A stretch of 64,000 bases of DNA. Origin: Viola odorata (Eukaryota > Streptophyta > Magnoliopsida > Malpighiales > Violaceae). The notes under the pieces are model-generated. The model ran no database searches. It was given only the letters and a program-made list of their open reading frames with translations, and was not told the origin of the DNA. Of this stretch, positions 12,401 through 24,012 are shown piece by piece. The DNA lies in assembly GCA_963691705.1 (NCBI GenBank), contig OY829541.1:55661931-55725930 (forward strand), given 5' to 3'. Position 1 is the stretch's first letter. Each line of letters begins with the position of its first letter. Position numbers and translations under genes: made by a program.

Positions 12401-14765
12401 AGTGCAAGAAGTATAAGACCAAGTGTACGGCTCTGCTAACACTAACAATGATCATCCTTAAGGGGGATTACAAAGCATAAGTTCTCCATGTAAGCTGCAG
12501 AATAATCAAAACAGAGAACATAAAGAAAGTAACAACAATAGAAGAATCTTGGAGTACGAACGGCTGGATCATATTGACCCAAAAGAAAATAAGTTGGATT
12601 ACACTCAATGTTGGTGCAAACCATTCAAAAGAACAAGGACCTGGAGAGGGAAACTAAGGAAATATGTGAATGACATTTTTCAGGGAATTATTGGCTTAAA
12701 CTAACATGTATGCGCACATGCTTGACAGTTTGTTTCATGTGATGATTGAAAAATGAAAAATTCAGTTATCTCACCTCTTGTCTGCTCTTCAAAAGCTCAG
12801 TAATCATTGTTTTGCAAGAACAAGCAAGCATGACAAGCTCCTCCCATGCCTTACCTCTAGCTGCTATTATTCCAGTGTCAAGCAATGCTCTGCCATCATC
12901 CAAAAGTGCTTGATTCTTAACAAGTTCTTCTACAGTAGGTTTCTGTAGAAGATTGTCTACTAAACTGACGGTATAACTTTCAGTGGAAATTCCTGTCTTT
13001 GATGTCACGACAACACCATGGTTGGAAGCAACATCAAGGGTAATGGGCACAGTGATGATGCAGGATGCATCCTCTGGAATAACCATGGCAGAGGCATCAA
13101 AACATGGAAGAACATCTCCAGTCATAATCAGTATTCCACCTGCAAAGTTAACAAATTTGTGAGTAAACACCCAAAACTCAGGCATGCATGACTCCGCTCC
13201 AGTCAACTACCGACCCATCATGAAAGTCATTGATTCAATAACATTAGAATGTGAAGATCAGAGTTGATAGAATGGCATCAACAATTTATCGAACCTTTTT
13301 GCAGTCAACAGGAAATTTAGTGCTCTAGCTGAAGTGCACCTACCATCCTCACTAATCGATACTACTCATCAACTTCAAGACCAAATTTCATAAAGAAACA
13401 CTGCATGCAGCTAAATTCCATGGAAGAAATGCAATTGAAGCCTCGTTGTTCATGCACAGTATCACACGAGTACATGCACAGACTAGTTGCATGCTAATAT
13501 CAATAATCATGCAGCTGCAGAAATTGGAAACGTCTTTCACAATGCAAGTGAAGATCATAAGGCTTAAGTCATGTCTATCACAGTTTTAATCTTTCACATT
13601 TTGTATAATTACATTAAGATAGAAGAAACAGCTATCGAAAGAGCTGGTGCAAAGTAAATTTGGTTACTGTTAAGGATGTATTAAAGTAAGAACTGTACAG
13701 TTTTGAAATGGTGACAAGCAGGGCATAATAACCTTCATCTTTAAAAGCTTTTCTGGCACAAGATGCAATTGCAAGTATATGGTCAAAAAGCAATGGAACA
13801 GGCCCATCTGGGTCATCAGCTGCCAAAAAAGGAAGAGGAAGAAAAACTTTCCCCATAGGGTTTGCCCATGGGACCCTTTTAGAGTCGCCTCCAGCATGAA
13901 GCAATAGAATATGCTTTTTAGCCATGAATCTAACCATGGCAATCCCAGAATCTTCATCTTCCACATTATGTCCAGAAGAACTACTATTGTCAGTTCCCAC
14001 CTGTTGATAATAGAAAGAAACCATTTTTCACCGGCTCCAACATTTTATTCTCAGCAAACTGAAACCAAAACAGAATCTCAAAGTTCTATCATTGTGGTCC
14101 CTCTACTTTTCCAAATTGACATTTCATCCCACTACTATTATTCTAATTAAAATCATCCCTCCTCTCACTAGCACCAACATGTGTCATCAATGAACATTCC
14201 CCTTGTGGATTCCACATACTCTTACAAATTAACCGAAAAGAAAAGAATCTGAGACACCAATAAAAGATTAAAGCAGGGATAGTACTAAGTAGCAATAGCA
14301 TCAGACAACATTAAATCATTCATCTTTCCAGTTAAAATGTTGCAGATCATGAAAATTTTAGGCAAAAAATACATTGAAGACAACTAATAACACGACGAAG
14401 TGCGTTATACTAGCTGATATTACCTCTGGGAGCCGGAGAGCTGCATAATGTTGGGCAAGGGAATAAATGGCGTTGAGAGTGGCAGCGCCGGACCCGATCC
14501 GTTGGCCGTTAGGGTCGGGTACGGCGAGTGTGACTGTTGAGTGGGCTATCCGGCCGATGCGTTTGGCGCGGTTGAGTTGCCATTCGTATAACTGGGCCTG
14601 TTCGGGGCTAGCAGCAGAAAGAACAATAGCGTCCCAGGTGGGGACTCGAGCAGGATGCCGCACCGACAATCTTAAATGGTACCATGATTTCCTCAGAATT
14701 GAAATTATGTCCGGGTGTCGGTGCCTGTTACTTGAAGATCTTCTGCTGCCCATTCTTGACTCCAT
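9419..14765 (-). CDS. FKGP: Bifunctional L-fucokinase / GDP-L-fucose pyrophosphorylase
   Basis: Salvage enzyme: phosphorylates free L-fucose with ATP and joins L-fucose-1-phosphate to GTP, giving GDP-L-fucose for cell-wall and glycoprotein fucosylation. It is cytosolic by family. Seven minus-strand coding exons, all GT-AG: 14765-14424, 14000-13733, 13139-12775, 12225-12099, 11982-10969, 10784-10051, 9814-9419. They give about 1081 aa, against about 1055 in Arabidopsis. The N-terminal pyrophosphorylase half shows LLLHAGGDSKRVPWANPMGK and IMTGDVLPCFD. The C-terminal GHMP kinase half shows FVGGWSDTPPW, the ATP-binding loop NVPRGSGLGTSSILAAA, and KLVGAGGGGFALL near the end. The start at 14765 is the first ATG leading into the conserved ILRKSWYHLRLSVRHP. 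No frameshifts seen. The symbol follows Arabidopsis. Confidence 0.96.
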
Positions 14766-14908
14766 TTTGATAGGAAAGGAAAAAAGAGAGGAAAATGAAG
14801 GAAATTCGTGCGAAGTGAGTGAGCTGTTGATTGGGAAGGAAGAAGATCGATCGGATATTATTACAGCTGGAAAAACAAAAGGATTGACAATGAAAATTTG
14901 GTTAAAAA

Positions 14909-14982
14909 TGGCGTCACCCGGATTCGAACGGGAGACTTTCAGTGTGTTAGACTGACGTGATAACCAACAACAGCACGACACC
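14909..14982 (-). tRNA. tRNA-Val (anticodon AAC), possibly degenerate
   Basis: Read on the minus strand from 14982. It has a 7 bp acceptor stem (with two G-T pairs), a perfect anticodon stem TCAGT/ACTGA around loop CTAACAC (anticodon AAC), a TTCGAAT T-loop, discriminator A, and an immediate T5 run matching a Pol III terminator. It closely resembles nuclear plant tRNA-Val(AAC). Three positions are unusual: position 10 is C (a C-C mismatch with 25), position 14 is T where A14 is near-invariant, and position 52 is C (mismatch with C62). It may be a decayed or low-efficiency copy. It lies 144 bp upstream of the FKGP start codon on the same strand. Confidence 0.75.
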
Positions 14983-16100
14983 AGAACAATTGAAGCTGGC
15001 TAACCGTTGAACACTCTACTTTGACTTAGATTTTCTCTTTCCTTTTATTCTAGGAACTACTAAAGTTTAAAATAAATAAATAAAGTAGTAAAAAATCATC
15101 CACTTTTAATAAGAATTTGAGTTCAAAAGTTCGAGTTTTAAAAATATAAAGAAGAGTTATTCATTTTTAAAACTTGACAGTTTTTAAATTAGATTAATTA
15201 TATGTTTGAACGAGGTTGAGAAAACAGTAGAAGAAATCGAAAGAAATTGTTAAAGAAATTTATGGGCTTGTGCGTTGTTCAAACAGATAAAAAAAACTTT
15301 GGGTAGCGCCTCATCAAGCAGCTCTTTGAATGTCATTAGAGCACAACTTATACAAACAAAATTAAATAAAGGGGAAATGAATGAAGACTTTTTTTGGTAA
15401 TAACTTTTTTAACAGGTCATGTATTTTCACTTCTTTTTAATGTCAAAAATAGAGTTTCATTATTCTTCATAGTGGATAATAATAATAAAATTAATGGAAC
15501 ATAAAATAATTAAAACTAGGACATTTTTAGTCATAACAAAAATTACTCAAGAAAATTTTGATCATTTTTAACAACAATAAAAATACAAAATATAAAAATT
15601 CTATTTTTCTTCTTTTAATAATAGCGCAAACGCTGGTAATACAAAACATAAAAATCTTATTAGATTCAACTGATAATGAAGACGAAAATCCATACCAGAA
15701 GATTTAAAATCATAGTTTAGAAATTCATATAAGTTTCAAAAGTGTCATGGATGTTTTTCTTTTGTGAATAGCTCAAGGGCAAAATTAAAATAATTATTGT
15801 TCAAATATTCTATTCCTTAAAAAAATTAAAAATAGAAAAATGTTAGATACGAAAAATTACAAACCGTTACAAAAGTTACAAACCGAAAGATAGTTGCAAT
15901 TTGGCGCCACAAAGCTGCAGGACAAGCAAACCATTCAAAATTAAACCGCACAAGTCCCTCATTTACATCTGTTCTTCCTCAGTTCCTCTCTCTTTTTACG
16001 TTTTAGTCCTTTAACTCTTTACCTTTTCCCTCCCATTTCTTTCTTGTGAATTTCTCTCCCAAACAACAAATTTCCCATTTTTTCCTTCTTTTTTTTTTTT
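14983..16100. other. AT-rich intergenic region
   Basis: No gene seen. From about 15950 to 16100 the sequence turns C/T-rich, with tracts such as CTCTCTCTTTTTACG, resembling a plant 5' UTR or promoter-proximal region ahead of the degenerate sequence that follows. Confidence 0.5.
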
Positions 16101-16500
16101 TTGAGTTTTGGAACAAACAAAGAATATGGGAAGAAAGTTGTTACGGCTAGTTTGAGAATGAAGAGAGATGCCAGCGTGGCATCATTTGAGGTTATGAATT
16201 TTTCAGATTCATTGCCTCAATTCCAACAGATTGTGATCGACGACGGTGCTGCCATTGAGCTTTGTCCCGTCGTCGAATGCTGATTCTCTTCCCGAGTATC
16301 GGCATTCCCTCCTTTCTCGATTGCATTCTTCTTTTCCGAGAATAAACAACGTTGTTGTTCCTTCCCGGGCCGATCAACGGCGGTGGCTGCTTTGATTAGT
16401 AGCTGTTTTACTAGTAGAAGAAAGGCCACAGAGGTGCTGCTGGGATATCATCGATTCTGTGTCATTTCGTTGGTTGCTGTTTGCGTTTGGTCATTGGCAG
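16101..16500 (+). other. Coding-like fragment, not recognised
   Basis: Between a T-rich leader and the WNK pseudogene lies sequence with coding-like composition in two frames: an ORF from 16101 ending in PVVEC, and a second frame from about 16278 that includes DADSLPEYRHSLLSRLHSSF and stops near 16397. I do not recognise either as WNK or any other family. It may be a decayed 5' part of the pseudogene or an unrelated fragment. Confidence 0.3.
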
Positions 16501-16528
16501 GAGGGATGAATAGGAATATAATGTTGGT

Positions 16529-17968
16529 CATAACCCACCCATCATTCACAGGGATTTGAAATGTGACAGTATATTTGTTAATGGAGATCTTGGAGAAGTT
16601 AAGATTGGTGATCTTGGAATTAAACCTGCTTCGTTCACAAAGGTGAGAGATCCGGGTATTAAGGATCTCATCGAGAAATGTCTGGCTCCAGCATCTCAGC
16701 AGTTGGCTGCAAAGGAGCTACTAAAAGACCCATTCCTTCAACTTGTGAATCCAATGGAACCGATCTGCGATACCCTTCAACTACCTAACCAACGTCCCAA
16801 GCCAGTGAAGTTACACAAGCCTAACCCTCTATCCAGGACATCGGTACTGATTTCAAGGATAACTCTGTAAGCACGTGTACTGAAAGCTACAATGGAAGTC
16901 CAAGAAGTCCGGTTCTCGAATATCGGAAGATACACATGAACAAAGATTTCAGCTTGAGAGGGAAGAAAAATGTTGACAATCCTGTTGCACTTACCCTGCG
17001 GATTGTTGACTTTCATGGTAAGGGAATGGGAAAGCTTGGAACATGGATACTCATCTGTCTTTGTAGAATTTAATAAACTGAACTGGGTCTACGGTGTTTT
17101 TTGCTGGTCTGGTGAGGAATATTCACTTTGACTTCTATCTCGATAGTGATACCACAGTCTGTGGCGAGTGAGATGGTTGAAAAACTGGAGTTGGCTGATC
17201 ATGATGTCGACTTCATAGCCAAGTTTATAGATTACCTGATTGTGAAACTTCTTCCTGGTTGGAAACTCTTGCCGGACTATCTGTCAAGTGGAGCACTGAG
17301 CCTTTACATCGAGTCCCCGGTCTTTCCAAACCGCAAAAATACAGCATTCCCTGGGATTCGATTCCAACTAGCGTCCCTGCTGAGTCAGTGGCCGAACAAG
17401 ATGCACTCTCTGGGTCAGCAATTCATCAAGATGATTGGATACAATCTGAAGGTGGTCTATCTGATAACCCCAATAGCGTTCCCCATTTCGACTATTATTC
17501 TTCACCAAGTTTCGCAAGCATGGAATATCAGGACTCACACGCATCAGTTGCTTCAGAGATTCTCCTTGAAGATGCTTCTTTAAAGATGATTAAACGTCTG
17601 GAATCCAAGACTATAATACTGATTATAATACTGATGGAAGCTTTCAGGGTCTGAACGAATATGCCTCTGAGCAAGAGCTTGGCGATTCCTATTTTCATTT
17701 CAAATTGGAAAGCAGTAACAGCTACATTGAGGAGTTCGTCTCATCAGAAGAATCTGCTACGAAGTTGGGATTGTCATTCCCTGAGCCAAGTGGAGCTTCA
17801 GTTGTTGTGAGTTTAGCAAGCAGTTGCTTATCTCTATCCTTAGCAGACAAGGATTCGAATGTAGAGCTAAAGTTAGATGTTGACATAATTGAAGCACAGT
17901 ACCAGAATTGGTTTGTAGAACTCTCTAGGATGAGACTGGAGGCATTAGAGGCAACCAAGAGGGGGTGA
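16529..17968 (+). pseudogene. WNK (With No Lysine) kinase pseudogene
   Basis: Remains of a plant WNK serine/threonine kinase gene. The first kinase lobe is absent. Recognisable pieces in order are: catalytic-loop region [24 protein letters not shown] (16529-16620); a direct jump to the C-lobe end [31 protein letters not shown], meaning loss of roughly 75 residues with the activation segment; then the OSR1-like region NPVALTLRIVDFHG and [11 protein letters not shown] with [19 protein letters not shown]; and the tail SSCLSLSLADKDSNVELKLD..IEAQYQNWF..EALEATKRG (to 17968). The frame changes near 16836, 17160, 17310 and 17600-17650. An intron with an intact GTAAGG donor (about 17018) is retained, but its acceptor reads CTG at 17104-17106. 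It is therefore an unprocessed, non-functional duplicate. I am sure of the family, less of the exact breakpoints. Confidence 0.9.
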
Positions 17969-19054
17969 ACATAAAAGCTCTTCACTGATTAAGGACCTTT
18001 TATAAGATTTTGTGCATTGTTTGATTAGTTTAAGGTTCACTCCTCTCCTTTTCCTTGTAAAGGAATGTGTTAATATAACATAATCCTCCTGTATCGATTA
18101 CGACTGGTTTTTATTAAAGACGTTATCCTTTACAACAGAACTCTGTGATCTAAGCTAATTTCTTCCCGTTCAGTTGTCTCTGGTGCATTTCATTGCATAA
18201 TGTTATATTATGGTCCAAATATGCTAATGCAACAACCTCGGACTTGTTCATTTTCCAGAAGAAAAGTAAGGGCAGATGCACAAAAAGTAGCAAACCATAT
18301 AGAGCAGAAACTTGTGAGGCAATGGGAGCAGAAGAAGCTAAAATCTTTTCCATTCTGATATTCGGTCACAAAATAGAAAAATGATCAAAATGGTTTCGAT
18401 TTCAAGAACAGACTCACCCCCACTGATCACCACAACTCGATAATTGTAGCTTTTTTATGCAGATATGGGCCTCAGTGAATGAATAAGGGAGTTATTGAGT
18501 TAAGGTTGAGTTAATGGGCTCAACCTTCTATTTTATTGTGTTTGATGGGGGGATTACATTTTATTTTCTGAGCTAAATAAATTATATGTAATGGGATTAA
18601 TTTAGCTATATAAGCTCCTCGGTCAATAAATCATTAGTTCGACTGAGTTTCATTATTTCGATTGAGCTTAACTAATTTAACCGTTATGTGAGTGATAAGT
18701 TAATAAATCAATCAGTTTCAACCAGAGCGGACCAGTTGCGTTATTAAAAAAATGCATATATATGTTTGACCCAATTTCATACAAAAATATACTAACAACT
18801 TTGTAATATTTGACAATTATAAATTAGATTAAACATTTAATAATTTGATAATTTAGACAAATATATTAGCTAGAGCAAGGGATTCACTTCATGCATTTTT
18901 TTAGACGATTCGCTTCAAACATTAATTTGACTAGATACTAAGTAAATATTCGCTTCCTCGCTAATACTATACATTTAAGATACAAAATTAATGAATATAA
19001 ATAGAGTTATGTTGTGTATGTTGTGTTGAATTGAATTAGGGGCTTGGGTTTGCT
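17969..19054. other. Intergenic region, AT-rich
   Basis: It holds the 3' flank of the WNK pseudogene, followed by AT-rich DNA with no convincing gene or bounded repeat. Confidence 0.5.
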
Positions 19055-19171
19055 CTCTACGCATTTCACCGCTCCACCGGAAATTCCCTCGGCCCCTACC
19101 GTACTCCAGCTTGGCAGTTTCCACCGCCTGTCCAGGGTTGAGCCCTGGGATTTGACGGCGGACTTAAAAAG
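19055..19171 (-). pseudogene. Nuclear insert of chloroplast 16S rDNA (rrn16 fragment)
   Basis: About 117 bp is nearly identical to the reverse complement of plastid 16S rRNA, covering GGTGGAGCGGTGAAATGCG and GTCCGCCGTCAAATCCCAGG as read on the minus strand. I count about two differences from the plastid sequence I remember. The match stops sharply on both sides, and the flanks are ordinary AT-rich nuclear DNA. This is a NUPT fragment, not a functional rRNA gene. Confidence 0.9.
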
Positions 19172-20206
19172 TCATCATTCCTTTTTATAAAGAAGAAGAA
19201 GAAGAATAATCATGTTTTATGATTCATAAAATAAATAACTCGTCCAATTTTTTACAAAATCGTTTGGGTTATTGGGTCGCTACAAAATCGAACAATTTTG
19301 CGATTAGATATGAATCTTTTAATTTCTATCCAATAGATTGAATCTACAGATTTTAACTCAATTTATTAATTCTCTGATTCAACCGATCATTTATTCTATT
19401 CTTTATAACTAATTGTTGGCATTAGTTCAGGAGCTGATATCCTCCATTCATTGACTCTATGAATAAAATCAAAAATTACTTTTCAACAAAAGTAAATAAC
19501 TAGCACTATAAAACAAGATTATAAACCCTAATTTAACACTCTGCCTCCTTCTTTACCCTTTGTTTGTTAACTAGTCACACTCGCCAAACAAACACCAAAG
19601 AAACTGACATTTTTGCTAGTTGGAGTTGAAGATCAATTGCAAATTGAACATTTCTTATATGTTTATATTATATTATATATATAATATTCATGAGTGAAAT
19701 TAATTAAAGAGCGAGGGAAGATTAGGCCTACAAGCAAGAATCATATGATCATTGCCTGCTTGTTGAAGCACCACTAGCCACAATAGCTAGTGTTGCAAGG
19801 TTTTTCTTTTCTCTTTTTTCAAAAAAAAAATGGAGACCTTTTCTTTTTCTTGTGAGTGTTGCTTTGTATATTCTTTTTTATTTTGGCCCTACAAAATTAA
19901 TAATCGTAAAAAATCTTCCAAATCGTGTATACATCACCCATCTTTTGCTTATTATTCAACTTCCAATAGTCGCTTGTTTGGATTCTTCACTCAATCATCT
20001 ACTTTGTATTTCTTTGATTATACTATTTCCTCAATTATTGCTGTTTCATTTCATTATCTTAATTCAATCCATCATCCTCTATCAGAAATGTGTAACTCAT
20101 TTTTAGCCGCTTCTGATGTGTGAATCATTCTTGATAATTTACTGATTCTCTTGGCATCTTCTTCTTTTTTGTTTTTGTTCTGTAAATTAGGGATATTTAC
20201 CCTTTA
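19172..20206. other. Yippee-gene upstream region and probable 5' UTR intron
   Basis: AT-rich DNA with a TATATATAATAT tract near 19675-19690. A likely 3' splice site (TGTAAATTAG, ending at 20190) lies 16 bp before the Yippee start codon, so the 5' UTR is probably interrupted. Open frames around 19830-20120 are T-rich and not convincing. Confidence 0.45.
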
Positions 20207-20941
20207 ATGGCAGATGCAGTTGGGCCGCGAGTGTACAGCTGTTATAGGTGCCGTAACATGGTCTCCCGTCATGATGATATCGTCTCTAAAGGTTTCCAGG
20301 TGATGTGAACTTAGATTATAATTTTCTGCACAGTTCCATTAGGTTAAAATTGAATTCCTACAATCATATTTTACTACAAAAGTTTTGATCTTTAGATTTA
20401 CTTACGAAAAAAGAGAAATGGATGTTCTAAATTCATAAAGTACTTTTCATCATTTTACTTGAAATTGAGAAGATATGAGTGTTCTAAATTCATAGAATTT
20501 TGATCATTTTACTTTGAAATTGAGAAGATGGGTGTTGTTAAGTCATAGACTTTTCATCATTTTACTTGAAATTGAAAAGATGGGTGTTCTTGATTCATAG
20601 ACCTTTCAGCATTTTACTTGAAATTGCGAAGATAGGTGTTTTAAATTCGTAGACTTTTCTCAGTATTTGATACCCAAAAAAAAAGATGGATCATGAATTT
20701 AATGTATAGACAGGCAGGGAGCGGTAGAGCGTTTCTGTTCTCTCATGCGATGAACGTTGTTGTGGGGGAAAAAGAGGACCGGCGGCTCCTCACCGGTCTG
20801 CACACAGTTGCTGATATCTACTGCTCTGATTGTGGAGAAGTGTTGGGTTGGAAGTATGAGAGGGCTTATGAGGCAACCCAGAAGTACAAAGAAGGGAAAT
20901 TTGTGCTTGAAAAATTCAAGATCGTCAAAGAAAACTGGTAG
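20207..20941 (+). CDS. Yippee-like zinc-binding protein
   Basis: Small eukaryotic Yippee/YPEL protein with a beta-tent fold resembling the CRBN/Mis18 group; its biochemical role in plants is not settled. Two coding exons, 20207-20299 and 20714-20941 (GT-AG intron of 414 bp), give about 106 aa, the usual length. The four zinc ligands are present as two CxxC pairs, CYRC near the N terminus and CSDC after [10 protein letters not shown], about 52 residues apart. The core [15 protein letters not shown] and the C-terminal [15 protein letters not shown] are intact. The start codon is the first ATG after a likely 5' UTR acceptor and gives [15 protein letters not shown]. The intron carries a minisatellite. 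Confidence 0.95.
20410..20665. repeat. Minisatellite in the Yippee-like intron, about 5 copies
   Basis: Five diverged tandem units of 52-57 bp. Each begins with a GAAGATGGGTGTTCT-like block, followed by AAATTCATAGACTTTTCATC and CATTTTACTTGAAATTG. The TGTT landmark recurs at 20423, 20480, 20533, 20585 and 20637. The last unit is incomplete and ends about 50 bp before the exon 2 acceptor. Confidence 0.85.
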
Positions 20942-23920
20942 CACAGCAAACAAACTTGATCATCATCAGTCTCCTGATCAAAATGGTCATTTCTGCTGCT
21001 TCATTGATTCGTTAAATCATTAGTTTTTTGTACAAAGATTGTGGAGAAAATTGTAAATAGCAGTAGTACTGGTGTTTTATGCAAGATGCAAGCTTGATCA
21101 TTGTGTGTATATATATAATAATGTAACTGACTAATTTGTCCATATGATACCAATCACAAGAAGGAAATTGAAATGGGGTCATCACCATCTGGATTGGAGG
21201 GGGATGATGTGTGAAAATCCAGTAAATTTCATGTACAGAATGGTGTATACAGTGGTTTCTTGGTAGTTTCCTGTTCTATTCTACTGCTTTTAGCTATTTT
21301 CTGCAGTTTCTGGGTAGTTTCTTGCTTCTGTTAGACTGATTTGATTTGAAGATAAGAACCCTAGCTAGTTGTTGAGATTGAGATTGAGATTGAGAACTGC
21401 TGCTGTCCAATCTTGAATGTCTTGTATATGGAACTTAATTATCAGCTAAGATCGAATGATGTCAGCATTAGATTTTGGAATCGTCACGCATCTGTTTGAG
21501 CGTTGTTACGGACACTTTATTTTTTACGCCGTCAGTGTCAAACTCGTTTTCGACATCTACATTCGACGGACACCCACAAGATACATGTCCAACTCATTAA
21601 CTCTCGTGTCCTATTTTTTTTGTCATGATTTTAAACAATTATTGGTGGCAAAGAGATTAAACTTCATTTGAAAATGGCGTTTTAATTGTTTTATTTTCAG
21701 AGTTTCAATTGTTTTATCTTCTGATATATATTGTGTGAGTACTTTATAATTTTTAATTTTCTCGCATTGCATTGCAGTGTCGATATCTATATCGTATTCA
21801 GTGTTCGTATTGTATCCAATGTTGCTTCATAGATTAAGAGTATAGAAAGTGAGACCCAAACTACTGCCTAATTCAACCTACTAGTACTTATAGTAGAAAC
21901 TTGTTGATGCAGCTTACTTCCTTAAGCTATGCAGCAGATTCGGACAAGTCTTCCCAACTCTAACCAAGAATTTGAACACCTGTCAACAACTCTTGGAATT
22001 ATTTGTTCGAAAAGATTCTGCTAAATGCATGTTTGATCAATTTGATCAGTATAACTCAGAATCGGAGGGGAAAAACCAACTCTAGCTTGTTAGAGGGTGC
22101 TAAATGACTTCAAAATTCTTTCTAACTTCGAACGAGATTAATTTTTTATACTTAATATTACAATTAAATTGAAGAGGAAAATTAGCTAAGGAAAAGAGAA
22201 GAAAATTAGCTAACGAAAGGGAAGGAATGGAATGAAAAATTGTATAATTTTCATCATGATAGCAACAAATTTAAATTCAAAGAAAATGAGAGGAAAATGA
22301 TGATTAAATTTACTATTATGGTGAATGAATAAAAGTTTAAAATAGGCACACCATAAGGTTATAATAAGAATTTTCTCTCACTTATGGGAGGAATTTTTAA
22401 AAGAATTATCATTTTTTCCTTTTTTCATTGTTTCTCTGAAAAAAAATCCATTCAAAGAAAACAACTTGATTAAAAGAAGCAAAATGAAGATGGTGGTGAT
22501 TAGGAGTTATACATGTAAAAGTAAAACCTTAAACCCTAAACCCTAAAATAATAAAATCTATAATTCAAGTGAATAAAATCTTATTCACATGAACCCTACC
22601 ACACCACTTATTAAAAACATAACATAGTGTAATGCATGACATTGATATTTTGAGAATAAATGATATAATTACTCTGTGACATGTTCGCACTCTTAGGTTT
22701 TTTTGTTGTCAACTGGACTTGTGTGATTTGGATGGGCCAGCATGAAGGCCCTCTAGGCGCAGGTAGTAGTCGGTTCGGCCGTCTATACGATTAGGTCCCT
22801 AAGAAAGTTGTCACGGCGTCACATCTCTCTGTCTTTAAGCCGTCACTTCTTCTCCCGCGTCGCTTTTCCTAAACTGGTCTCCATTTCTTTTTTCCTAAAC
22901 TGGTCTGTATATGTCGTTTACGTATTGCTGTTGTCACCTACCAAAAATACACTTGTTGAGATAACGATATTTCATTAAAGAAAAAGACAGGGAAATGGGG
23001 AAAAAACAAACAAAACTCGATTTTGACAAAACCGATAATAGCTTTTTGTTATAAAAATACTTAAATAATAACATTTTTTCCTTCCAGAAGAGTAAAATAC
23101 TAATAAGAATACAAGAAAAATGAGAAATAATGAAAAGAAGTCACAAAAATGAATGGTTGGCCAGAATCCACGTGTGAGGGAAGGCACCACCCATTGGTCA
23201 TTACCTAAATAAATTTAACCCTATTATTTATTTATTTATTGATTTTCTTTTCGATAGAAGTTATTTTAATAGAAGATTAATCATTTTTTAGTATCCTTGG
23301 ATTTTAAAATGGATAACTCTCATACTCAAAATTAAACCTAAAACTTAAATTAAACATAAACAAGTCTCGTAACACTTGATAAGATTACTATTAGGATTAG
23401 AATCGCGAGTAAAAAACAGAATGGACTCCAATATTGATTGACAAACAAAATGCAAGCATCTAAATATTCACGGGTCATGATGATGATGGTGGAAAGACGG
23501 GGAGAGAGAGAGAGACAGGAACTTTCATGGAAGCACCACATTCGGACATTTTAAGCAATCCCTTCTGCAATTGTCAATATTATTACATTTCCGATTCCCC
23601 CACAATGGCACCTTCCTCGAAACCCACTGTTTTTTTTATAACTAGCTAGATTGGTCCTAAACCTAATAAAAGATCAAAATCCTACCATCATGGACTTTCC
23701 TAGCTTGCCAAATCAACGGTCACTAATTACCTCACCCATCAATCAAGCCGTTCGTTTGCATGTGATCCTCGCATGATCTCCACGAGACTTCCCGTACGCA
23801 ATCGTTTTTCCAAGAGATGGTCCACACAATTTGGGACCTTAAAGAAAGTAAGGACACTTCCTCATGGTAATTAAAAAACACTGAGCCTAAGTCTTGTAAA
23901 AATGTCCCATCTCATCTCCC
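20942..23920. other. Long intergenic region, AT-rich
   Basis: About 3 kb with no supported gene. Notable bits: a GAGATTGAGATTGAGATTGAG short repeat near 21375; telo-box-like CCTTAAACCCTAAACCCTAAA near 22528-22548; a duplicated CCTAAACTGGTCT at about 22868 and 22893; and a GAGAGAGAGAGA tract near 23500. Confidence 0.55.
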
Positions 23921-23924
23921 ATGC

Positions 23925-23932
23925 TATATATA
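23925..23932 (+). promoter_or_regulatory. TATA box of the KIC-like gene
   Basis: TATATATA sits 81 bp upstream of the EF-hand gene start codon, implying a leader of about 50-60 nt. Confidence 0.6.
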
Positions 23933-24012
23933 TTTGGTCAAGCATCACTATATTTTAGTAGATCTCCAAAAATCCTAATCTAAAACAAAGCTTCTTCTTT
24001 ATTCATAGAAAA

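Noticed and set aside
22525..22550. CCCTAAA repeats as an interstitial telomere
   Set aside because: Only two full units plus partial ones; this is telo-box scale, not a telomeric array.
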